This document shows, piece after piece, positions 7,890 to 15,161 of a stretch of 21,153 bases of DNA. Source of the stretch: Anaerolineae bacterium (GTDB lineage Bacteria > Chloroflexota > Anaerolineae > Aggregatilineales > Phototrophicaceae); assembly GCA_028284565.1 (NCBI GenBank), contig JANQRM010000183.1, positions 1-21,153 of the forward strand. The letters are read 5' to 3'. The position numbers and the translations under genes were made by a program. How positions within the stretch are numbered: the stretch's first letter is position 1; each line of letters starts with the position of its first letter. The notes under the pieces are model-generated. The model was not told where the DNA came from. It searched no databases and was given only the letters and a program-made list of their open reading frames with translations.

Positions 7890-8918
7890 TTGAAGAAACG
7901 AGCGACGATTCGAGATGTGGCGCGTCGGGCAGGAGTGGCTCCGATGACGGTCTCGCGGGTGGTAAATAATAAAGGCTATGTGAGTGACGCTACTCGGCAA
8001 AAGGTCGAACAAGCGGTTGTAGAGCTGGATTATATCCCGAACCAACTCTCACGGAGTCTGCGGTCTCAACGTACTAATACCATCGGTCTCATCATCTCTG
8101 ACATCACCAATCCCTATTGGACAACGGTGACACGCGGGATTGAAGATGCCTGTAGCGAATTTGGGTGGAATGTCATCCTCACCCATTCTGATGAGCAAGG
8201 CACAAAACTCAACCAAGCGGTCCACAGTCTGTTACAACGGCAGATGGATGGCATTCTCCTTGTGCCGACGGCAAATAGTTTCGAGAGTGTCCAACGGATA
8301 CAACGACAAGCAATACCCCTTGTATTGATTGATCGTTCTCTCCCGAAGGTCAATGTGCCTGTGGTAAAGTGTGATATTGTCTCTGGCGTTGAAGAGGCAA
8401 TGACGCATCTATTGCAATTGGGGCATCGTCGGATTGGTGTCATCGTTGGGGAGAAAGACTCTCCCGCCAATTGGTCCATTAGGCAGGGCATTCGTCAAGC
8501 CGTAGAAAAACATGAGGCACATCCTCAATCATTATTGGTTCGCCATGCTGGACATACTATAAATGATGGCTATGAAACCATGCGAACATTGCTCACTGAG
8601 ACCCAAGCGAAAGTGACCGCGATTCTGGCAGGGAATAATCAACTGGCAATGGGTGTTATTTCTGGATTACTCGATTCGGGCTATCGCGTGCCGGATGATG
8701 TATCGGTTGTTGGCATCGGTGAATTGCCCAGCTTACCTTTTATCCAACCCTTCCTCACAACCATCATTCCCTATCCCTATCGCCTAGGGGTGCAATCGGC
8801 ACGGAAGCTGATTGAACTTATTCAATATGGCAAACACGCTAAACGGGATGATGTGGTCTTACCTGTTGAATTTATCGAGCGTCAATCTTGCGCGTCCCCA
8901 AAACAAAACCCCTCCTGA
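7890..8918 (+). CDS. LacI-family transcriptional repressor
   Basis: The 342-residue product has the standard LacI/GalR layout. An N-terminal helix-turn-helix (ATIRDVARRAGVAPMTVSRV, residues 4-23) with the hinge region YIPNQLSRSLRSQRTNTIGL is followed by a periplasmic-binding-protein-like sugar domain (ISDITNPYWTTVTRGIEDAC, later GHRRIGVIVG and DVSVVGIGE). Such proteins bind an operator as dimers and release it when a sugar or sugar phosphate is bound. It is monocistronic, with its own promoter and TTG start. The hairpin at its stop codon separates it from the convergent PPC gene. Its natural targets would be the sugar-catabolic genes in this window, and the TTTTCGTT motif shared with the BtpA promoter hints at that, but no clear palindromic operator was found. 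Ligand unknown. Confidence 0.93.
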   Translation: MKKRATIRDVARRAGVAPMTVSRVVNNKGYVSDATRQKVEQAVVELDYIPNQLSRSLRSQRTNTIGLIISDITNPYWTTVTRGIEDACSEFGWNVILTHSDEQGTKLNQAVHSLLQRQMDGILLVPTANSFESVQRIQRQAIPLVLIDRSLPKVNVPVVKCDIVSGVEEAMTHLLQLGHRRIGVIVGEKDSPANWSIRQGIRQAVEKHEAHPQSLLVRHAGHTINDGYETMRTLLTETQAKVTAILAGNNQLAMGVISGLLDSGYRVPDDVSVVGIGELPSLPFIQPFLTTIIPYPYRLGVQSARKLIELIQYGKHAKRDDVVLPVEFIERQSCASPKQNPS

Positions 8919-8934
8919 AGATGCAGAAGGGGTT
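8907..8934 (-). terminator. Rho-independent terminator between convergent lacI-type and PPC genes
   Basis: AACCCCT (8907-8913) pairs perfectly with AGGGGTT (8928-8934) around a 14-base loop. Read on the minus strand, the hairpin is followed by TTTTGTTTTG, a good U-rich tract, so it ends the PPC transcript. On the plus strand it overlaps the LacI stop codon and is followed by a poorer but T-containing stretch, so it may work both ways. Confidence 0.8.
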
Positions 8935-8958
8935 GAATTGTGTTTTGTTCTCTTGAGC

Positions 8959-9963
8959 TTAGCCCGCAGGAACAATACTGATTTCGTAGGTTGCGGTTTC
9001 GTCGAAGAAGAAGGGGTCTAATTCGACAGCGAGTGTGCCAGACGTTTCAGCGGTGAATTCCATCACACCCATCGACGCACCATCAATGCTCAAGGTATGA
9101 ACAGCCCAACCATCCGGACCAATCACGTTGACGCGGGTCGTGTCGTCGGGGTTCATCGCGCGGACAGTTATTTGATAGGTGCTACCTGCCGTCAAGTCGA
9201 CGGAGAAGATTTCCACGTCAGCTTCTGTTCCCAAGGTGACGGAGGACACAGCATCGGTCAGGGGAAGGCTTTCGGTGGCTTGGATGGTCACATCAATCGT
9301 GCCAGTCAATTCACGGTCAAAGAGGGGTTCGATTTGGATGAGATATAGACCATCGAAGGGCAAAGGTGTACGACGGAGGTAGGGGTTTGTATCAGGACCA
9401 TCATCGTCATCTTCTTCGACTTCTTCGCCGTTGGGACCGATGAGACGGATACGGGTATCTTCTTCGTTGGTGCTAATTGCCCAGATATTGAGGACATCGC
9501 CCGCTTTACCGGCGAAGCCTGCATAAATCGGCAGCACACCATTGGTTTCGAGTGTCACGGATGAGTCATAATCAACAGCCGCAGGGGAGGTTTGGGTGAC
9601 GGTCAAGGTGTAAGCACCCGTTGCTTCACCCAGCCATGAACCCGCTGTGAAGGTAAAGTTGCCATCTTCTTGAGCGAGGAATGCCATGAGTGCATTGTTG
9701 CCTTCACCGCTATCGTCGTCACGTCCCACCATATTGCCAACACTATTGAAGACTTCCACGAGGGGATCAAAATCTTCGGATTCGAGGCTGATGATGAACA
9801 ATTCACCCGCGGCGGCGGTAAAGGAATAGTTATCAATCGATTCGTTCAGCTCACCGGAGACAGGGTCGCCAATCGGAGCTGGGTCCTGTGCGTATGCTGT
9901 AGTGGCAATTCCCAATGCCAAAACAAGCATCAGCGTCAATAAAGTGAATTTACGCAAAGTCAT
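8959..9963 (-). CDS. Secreted pre-peptidase C-terminal (PPC) domain protein
   Basis: The 334-residue product starts with a clear signal peptide: Lys/Arg near the N-terminus, the hydrophobic core LLTLMLVLALGIATTA, and cleavage predicted after AYA at residue 25. The mature part opens with a PPC-type beta-sandwich (ESIDNYSFTAAAGELFIISL ... DFDPLVEVFN ... GAYTLTVTQ, about residues 36-130). Two further stretches resemble degenerate copies (about 140-230 and 235-334). The linkers are strongly acidic (DDDSGEG, EVEEDDDDGPD), which could bind calcium. There is no protease domain, so it is a stand-alone secreted binding or structural protein; its exact role is unknown. GGGAG at 9971-9975 lies seven bases before the ATG and supports the start. 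It is transcribed alone, divergent from the BTAD regulator, and ends at the hairpin 8907-8934. Confidence 0.85.
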   Translation of the reverse strand: MTLRKFTLLTLMLVLALGIATTAYAQDPAPIGDPVSGELNESIDNYSFTAAAGELFIISLESEDFDPLVEVFNSVGNMVGRDDDSGEGNNALMAFLAQEDGNFTFTAGSWLGEATGAYTLTVTQTSPAAVDYDSSVTLETNGVLPIYAGFAGKAGDVLNIWAISTNEEDTRIRLIGPNGEEVEEDDDDGPDTNPYLRRTPLPFDGLYLIQIEPLFDRELTGTIDVTIQATESLPLTDAVSSVTLGTEADVEIFSVDLTAGSTYQITVRAMNPDDTTRVNVIGPDGWAVHTLSIDGASMGVMEFTAETSGTLAVELDPFFFDETATYEISIVPAG

Positions 9964-10005
9964 GAGTAGACTCCCATTAAATTGTTAGATAGATAGGATA
10001 TGATG

Positions 10006-10021
10006 ATTGTCAGCGGACAAT
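10006..10021. repeat. Inverted repeat in the leader of the PPC gene
   Basis: ATTGTC (10006-10011) and GACAAT (10016-10021) form a perfect 6+6 inverted repeat around four bases. It lies between the candidate -10 box at 10031 and the PPC start, about 43 bases upstream of the ATG. It could be an operator half-site pair or a weak leader hairpin. Confidence 0.4.
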
Positions 10022-10030
10022 ACCGCGCCG

Positions 10031-10036
10031 AGTATA
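10031..10036 (-). promoter_or_regulatory. Candidate -10 box of the PPC gene
   Basis: The minus strand reads TATACT here, 68 bases before the ATG at 9963. The hexamer 17 bases upstream (CATGCA) is only a weak -35 match. Confidence 0.35.
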
Positions 10037-10076
10037 AAGCAAATGGTTCATTTTGCATGTACTTGGATTGGAGTGT

Positions 10077-10105
10077 TTCTGACGATAATCATCTGCGTGT
10101 ATTAT
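10077..10105 (+). promoter_or_regulatory. Candidate promoter of the BTAD regulator
   Basis: TTCTGA (10077-10082) and TATTAT (10100-10105) are separated by 17 bases. The -35 is poor and the -10 good. This would give a leader of about 90 bases before the chosen TTG start. Confidence 0.35.
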
Positions 10106-10190
10106 AGTGGAAAGTGCGTCACAGAAGCGTAACAAAAGCATCACATTCTTAGATTTTTACAAGTTTTATATTTTTTCCTTTGCAGGGAGT

Positions 10191-10196
10191 GGGGAG
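10191..10196 (+). promoter_or_regulatory. Ribosome binding site deciding the start of the BTAD regulator
   Basis: GGGGAG at 10191-10196 is seven bases before TTG 10204. The earlier in-frame TTG at 10180 is preceded only by a T-rich run, so the later start is preferred. Confidence 0.65.
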
Positions 10197-10203
10197 CAGT
10201 CAT

Positions 10204-11988
10204 TTGTCAAACGTTCATCTACGATTACTGGGTACACTACAAATTGTTGTCAACGACGAGCCCGTGCAAATTGTCCGCCGAAAGTCGGTTGCCTTGTTTG
10301 CGGTACTCGCTATATCACGTTCACAGCAAAGCCGAGACAAATTGGCGACTTTATTGTGGCCCGATTTGGAACGCAGTCGGTCGCGTGCGGTCTTACGCAC
10401 GACCTTATCGGAGTTGAATCAAACCGCATTAGCCAATTGCTTGGATATTCAACGCGAGACGATTGCGCTCAATCATGACTGTAACATCTGGGTGGATGTG
10501 CATCAATTTGAAGCACTCGCTGATGCAGATGATACAGACGATGCGACGCAATTGGAAGAAGCTGTCAAGCTGTATCGTGGTGATTTGTTGACTGGCTTTA
10601 CGTTGTCGGATAGTCCTGATTTTGATGATTGGCTGGCGCGTCAGACAGAACGACTCCGCGCCCAAATGATCGAGTCGCTAGAAATCCTCACGGAGCAATT
10701 TCGGCAACAGCAAGATTATAATAAGGCGATTCATTATGCACGGCGTTGGCTTGCTCTGGATGAACTTGAAGAAAAAGTGCATCTGCGCTTGATGCAACTC
10801 TATATTGAAAATGGTCAGCGCACTGCCGCGATGCATCAGTATGAGATGTGCTTGCGTCTGTTGCAAGAAGAATTGGGAATTACCCCGCGCGATTCCATTA
10901 CGGAAATGTACGAGCGCATCAAGAATGACCGTGAGTCGCTCTATTTCCAAGCAATGCCCCAATCGACAGGTCTTGCGCCTCCGCTACCTGCGTTGATCGT
11001 TGGGCGTGAAACCGCACTGAATGAATTGCGTCAACGTCTGCGTGATTTGGACGAATCGGGCAATCCCGGACAGACAACAACGGTGATACAAGGCTGGCCC
11101 GGTGTGGGGAAATCGACCTTGGTGGCGATGGTCGCGCATGACCCGACGATTACAGATTTATTCCCAGATGGAATCTTATGGACATCGCTTGGTGAAAATC
11201 CGAATCTCCTTTCGAAATTGCAGGCGTGGATTCAATCGCTCGGTTTGCAATCGGATGCCCAAGCCACCATAGAAGATTTATCACTTCAACTCACTGCCTA
11301 TTTGCGTGAGAAGCAGATGTTGTTAATTGTGGATGACATCTGGGAAATCGAACATGCGATGCCATTCAAAGTCGGCGGGCGTGATGCAACCACCTTAGCT
11401 ACCACTCGTTTTCCCGACTTGGCGAACCAATTAGCAACGACTCCGAGTGATGTCTATCGTCTTCCGATTTTATCGACAGATGCGGGCTTGCAACTGTTGG
11501 AACGTCTCGCGCCGGATGTAGTCCATCAGCATGAAGCGGATGCCCGACAATTGGTTGATGATTTAGAAGGACTTCCGCTAGCACTTCAGGTGGCTGGACG
11601 TTTACTCCATGCCGAAGCGCAACTGGGTTGGGGTATCCATGAGCTAATGGAGGAGATTCGGGAAGGGACAAAACTACTGGAAGCTCAAGCTCCGCCAGAT
11701 CGTATCGACCTTGCGGAAGCGACTGCCCCAACGGTGGCGATACTCATCCAAAAGAGTGTGGACCGCCTAGAAGAGCAAATGCAAGCCTATTTTGCCATGT
11801 TGGGGGTGTTCGCACCCAAGCCTGCGACATTTGACTTGCCTGCCATGGCGGCGGTGTGGGATATTGATGATGCCAAGCCACAAGCGCGAGTCTTGGTGGA
11901 ACGGGGCTTGCTCGAACCCATCGGTGGCGGGCGATTTCAGATGCATGCGCTGTTGGTCATGTATGCCAAATCCTTTTTTGATGTCTAG
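10204..11988 (+). CDS. BTAD / NB-ARC (STAND-type) transcriptional regulator
   Basis: From TTG 10204 the product is 594 residues. The N-terminus (HLRLLGTLQIVVNDEPVQI, then a winged-helix region with LLWPDLERSRSRAVLRTTL) is the OmpR-like DNA-binding domain seen in SARP/AfsR-type regulators. Next is a bacterial transcriptional activator domain (GDLLTGF ... DWLARQTERLR ... YARRWLALDELEEKVHLRLM ... LGITP). An NB-ARC/AP-ATPase follows with Walker A GWPGVGKST (Lys303), Walker B LLIVDDIW, a TTR motif and GLPLAL. It ends with a winged helix (GRFQMHALLVMYAKS). STAND ATPases switch on ligand binding, oligomerise and activate transcription; the trigger is normally sensed by C-terminal repeats. Here those repeats lie in the next ORF, in the same frame, behind TAG and nine bases. 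Its targets are unknown. Confidence 0.9.
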   Translation: MSNVHLRLLGTLQIVVNDEPVQIVRRKSVALFAVLAISRSQQSRDKLATLLWPDLERSRSRAVLRTTLSELNQTALANCLDIQRETIALNHDCNIWVDVHQFEALADADDTDDATQLEEAVKLYRGDLLTGFTLSDSPDFDDWLARQTERLRAQMIESLEILTEQFRQQQDYNKAIHYARRWLALDELEEKVHLRLMQLYIENGQRTAAMHQYEMCLRLLQEELGITPRDSITEMYERIKNDRESLYFQAMPQSTGLAPPLPALIVGRETALNELRQRLRDLDESGNPGQTTTVIQGWPGVGKSTLVAMVAHDPTITDLFPDGILWTSLGENPNLLSKLQAWIQSLGLQSDAQATIEDLSLQLTAYLREKQMLLIVDDIWEIEHAMPFKVGGRDATTLATTRFPDLANQLATTPSDVYRLPILSTDAGLQLLERLAPDVVHQHEADARQLVDDLEGLPLALQVAGRLLHAEAQLGWGIHELMEEIREGTKLLEAQAPPDRIDLAEATAPTVAILIQKSVDRLEEQMQAYFAMLGVFAPKPATFDLPAMAAVWDIDDAKPQARVLVERGLLEPIGGGRFQMHALLVMYAKSFFDV

Positions 11989-11997
11989 GGTAATCTG

Positions 11998-13668
11998 ATG
12001 AAATTAGCCAATCTCGATTTATCGGCAACACAAGAACGTTATGCTCGCTTTTATCAACAACGTTTGGCTAATCTGAGCCAGCAATATAAACACAATCCGA
12101 ATGATTTACCCCACATTCGCGCACAAATCGAAGCCGATGTAAGTCAATTCCAGCAAGCTCAAGCATGGGTCGCTGACCATGCGCCTGAATCTGAGACATT
12201 GGGTCAGCTGTGTAGCGACTATGCGTCGATTGATTCGACCTTGATGGAGTCTGGTTTGGATGTTGCACTCCAGCAGAAGTGGCATGAGGATGCTTTACGG
12301 GCGACCCAGCAATGGGGGAACGAGGCGCGCTCAGCTCAGCATCATCAAGCTTTGGGTCGTGTTTATGCCTATCAGGGTGAGTATCCAACAGCAGAACAGC
12401 ATCATCAACAGGCGGAAGCCCTAGCACAAAAAATCGGCGATCGTCACCGTCAAGGCAGAGCCTATCTTGGACTTGGTTTGGTGAAAGTTATTCAAGGCGA
12501 TTTTGATGAGGCACATCGTCATTTACAGAACAGTTTAGACGTGGCGCAACCGTTGGGTGATTCCTTATTGCTCGGTGAGATTTATCATGCGCTAGGGCGG
12601 GTTGCCTATTCACGCAGTCAGTTTCCTGATGCCAAAGCGTACCATGAACAAAGCCTTGCCCAATATGATTCTGAAGTCGATATTTTGCAAAGTGCCGACA
12701 CTTACTTTGATCTCGGTGAAACGCATTTTGCGATGGGCGATTATCAACAAGCGGATTCGTACCTACAACAGAGTCTTGCTCAGTATGAACGTCTCCATCA
12801 TCAAAGTGGTATCGCCAAAGTCTTGTCTATGATGGGTGTGTTATGGGGTGAACTAGAAGAACTCGAAAAAGCACAAGAGTATTATGAACAGAGCCTTAAA
12901 ATTCGCCGCCAACGGGGTAATCCGCGTGAACTCGCCATTACGCTTTTGTTTTTAGGCACAAATTTAGAAAGCATGGGCAACTATGACGAGGCAGAACGCT
13001 ACTATCATGAATCGAATCAGATATGTACTGCCATTGGCGATAAAGTCGGGACGGGTTTTACATTCGCCAATCTCGGCGATTTATATAGCATTCAAGATCG
13101 CTTTGATGAAGCCTTCACCTATTATTCACAAGCCATTGCAACCTTTGAATCCGTAGAAGATCAATGGGGTGTGGCGAGGACGAGTATGGGGATGGGCGAA
13201 CTTCTGGTGCGTCAGGAAAAATATGTCGAGAGCCAAACACATTTCCATCGAGCATATGACATTTGCGTTCAAGTAGGCGATAAACGCGGACAAGTCCTTG
13301 CCTATACTAATCTAGGGAAGTTGGCAATCGAACTGGGTGATTATGCGGATTCGGAAGCCAAACTGCGCGAAGCCCTCCAAAATTCCCACACAATCGGCTT
13401 TGTCCCTGCGACCATTACGGCGATTGAAGGCTTAGCTCGCTTACGAATGCAACAAGGTGAATCCGATCTAGCCGTATTGCTATTTGCTTTTGCAGACAAT
13501 CATCCTGCTTGCCAAATCAAGATTAAGCCGAACATTGAGCAGAGTTTACGTGAGTTGAAACAAGCCTTGCCCAACGATGTTTATGAAACTCAATATGAAA
13601 AAGGGAAAGCCCTCGAATTAGAGGCAGTCGTGGCTCAGTTTGTGGAAGCAAATTCCAGCGAGAAGTGA
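11998..13668 (+). CDS. TPR-repeat protein, likely the sensor half of the BTAD regulator
   Basis: The 556-residue product begins with a helical region (ATQERYARFYQQRLANLSQQ) that matches what normally follows the winged helix inside AfsR-like regulators. It then has nine or ten tetratricopeptide repeats of about 40 residues between roughly 105 and 500, with typical G-x-Y/F-x-x-A signatures such as YAYQGEYPTAEQHHQQAEAL, FAMGDYQQADSYLQQSLAQY and LESMGNYDEAERYYHESNQI. Such superhelices bind proteins or peptides. It has no signal peptide or membrane segment. The ATG at 11998 follows the upstream TAG by nine bases in the same frame, with AGGG near the stop as a weak ribosome site, so coupled translation or readthrough are both possible. 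Its last 34 bases overlap the convergent sugar-kinase gene. Confidence 0.88.
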   Translation: MKLANLDLSATQERYARFYQQRLANLSQQYKHNPNDLPHIRAQIEADVSQFQQAQAWVADHAPESETLGQLCSDYASIDSTLMESGLDVALQQKWHEDALRATQQWGNEARSAQHHQALGRVYAYQGEYPTAEQHHQQAEALAQKIGDRHRQGRAYLGLGLVKVIQGDFDEAHRHLQNSLDVAQPLGDSLLLGEIYHALGRVAYSRSQFPDAKAYHEQSLAQYDSEVDILQSADTYFDLGETHFAMGDYQQADSYLQQSLAQYERLHHQSGIAKVLSMMGVLWGELEELEKAQEYYEQSLKIRRQRGNPRELAITLLFLGTNLESMGNYDEAERYYHESNQICTAIGDKVGTGFTFANLGDLYSIQDRFDEAFTYYSQAIATFESVEDQWGVARTSMGMGELLVRQEKYVESQTHFHRAYDICVQVGDKRGQVLAYTNLGKLAIELGDYADSEAKLREALQNSHTIGFVPATITAIEGLARLRMQQGESDLAVLLFAFADNHPACQIKIKPNIEQSLRELKQALPNDVYETQYEKGKALELEAVVAQFVEANSSEK

Positions 13669-15161
13669 TGTAAGCGATGGAAATCGGTTTTTAGGGTGGG
13701 ATACAATCCCCTATATTGTTCGTAGAGGGTGTTATAACGATGATGATTGTCCATATTCGGCGTGACAACTGTTCGCTTAGCAGGCAGTGAATTCACCGCT
13801 GATTCAAAAGTATCATAAAGACCCATACCTATCCCCGCAAGGAGGGCAGAACCAACCGTCGTTTGCTCTTGAATAGCCGAAGGAATCAGTGACATTCCCA
13901 AGACATCGACCAATATCCCGCGCCAAACATCACTTTCTAATGCACCACCAGAGCAAATAAGTGACTCAATCGGTGGGGTAAGGGATAAACAGACTTCAAG
14001 AGTCTGTCGCAGAGCAAAAGCCACACCTTCCATGATAGCACGTGCCATATGTCCACGTGTATGATGATAACCCAAGCCGACAAACGCCCCTCGTGCAGAG
14101 GCATCCATATGTGGTGTCCGTTCACCAACGAGATGGGGCAAAAAGAGGAGACCTTCTGCGCCAATCGGGACTTGAGAAGCCTCCTGACTGAGGATTTGAT
14201 AGGCATCGGGATTGTTGCCTAATCCGAATAAATTCCGACACCAGCGCAAGGCTAATCCTGCCGAGAGGATGGCTCCTAATACATAATGGCGGTTTGGCAC
14301 GGCATGATTGAAGACATGCACCCGCGCATCCCCCGCGAAATCATCGCCAATTTCAAAAGGGACAAACACCTGCCCACCTGTGCCGATGGTGATGGAAGCT
14401 TTTCCCATGTTAATCAACCCATTCGTAAGTGCTTGTGCCGGCTGGTCAGCACAGCCAGTGATTACGGGGATATGTTGTGCGATTCCCCATTCGTCGGCTA
14501 CGTCTTGGCGCAATATGCCAGCTTGAGATGCCGATGCTTGCACTGTTGGGAAGATATGGCTTGGCAACCCTAGCTCAGGGATTAATTCATCTGACCAAGA
14601 CTCTTTGCGAATATTGAAAAAACCACTCGCTGAAGCGTCGCTAGGGTCAGTGGCGAGATCGCCTGTGAGTTGAAAGCGAATCCAATCTTTTGGGAATAAG
14701 ACCTGATGCATCGAGTCGAGGAGGGCAGGTTGGTTATCCCTCAACCAAAAGAGAGATGATGCCATGAAGCCGGCAACGGGTGTGGTTCCAGCAATCGAGA
14801 GATAAGTTGCTTCATCAATGAGAGACAACATCTTAGGAATGACATCAGCACTGCGCTGGTCTGCCCAGATGATCGCGCGGGATAAGGGTAGGTGAGACGC
14901 ATCTAAAGGGACAAAGCCATGCATTTGCCCTGTAAGTCCAATGGCGAGGATGTGACGTGAGTCGATTTGACTCACACATCGACGCACGGCTTGGGTTGTT
15001 GCTTGCCACCAATCATTAGGGTCTTGTTCAGCGATATTCGGCTGGGGCTGGTAAATTGGATACTCTGCAGATGTAACTGCCACAAGTTCGTGTCTATCCG
15101 TATCAAACAACCCAACTTTGACGCTCGATGTCCCATAGTCGAGGCTTAGGAGTTGGCTCAT
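13635..15161 (-). CDS. FGGY-family carbohydrate kinase, xylulokinase type
   Basis: FGGY kinases phosphorylate sugars such as D-xylulose with ATP. The 508-residue product has the full family length: the N-terminal phosphate loop LDYGTSSVKVGLFD (7-20), the GQMHG motif typical of xylulokinases (78-82), IIWADQR (97-103), a catalytic-type Asp in ITGCADQPAQAL (Asp239), and the ATP-site SITIGTGGQVF. The C-terminal FGGY region includes LICSGGALESDVW. Xylulose is the likeliest substrate, although close relatives use ribulose or other ketoses. Its ATG overlaps the stop of the GH51-like gene by four bases, showing translational coupling in the same operon. The last dozen residues (HHFSLEFASTN) extend past the usual end of the family and overlap the TPR gene from the other strand. 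Confidence 0.92.
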   Translation of the reverse strand: MSQLLSLDYGTSSVKVGLFDTDRHELVAVTSAEYPIYQPQPNIAEQDPNDWWQATTQAVRRCVSQIDSRHILAIGLTGQMHGFVPLDASHLPLSRAIIWADQRSADVIPKMLSLIDEATYLSIAGTTPVAGFMASSLFWLRDNQPALLDSMHQVLFPKDWIRFQLTGDLATDPSDASASGFFNIRKESWSDELIPELGLPSHIFPTVQASASQAGILRQDVADEWGIAQHIPVITGCADQPAQALTNGLINMGKASITIGTGGQVFVPFEIGDDFAGDARVHVFNHAVPNRHYVLGAILSAGLALRWCRNLFGLGNNPDAYQILSQEASQVPIGAEGLLFLPHLVGERTPHMDASARGAFVGLGYHHTRGHMARAIMEGVAFALRQTLEVCLSLTPPIESLICSGGALESDVWRGILVDVLGMSLIPSAIQEQTTVGSALLAGIGMGLYDTFESAVNSLPAKRTVVTPNMDNHHRYNTLYEQYRGLYPTLKTDFHRLHHFSLEFASTN

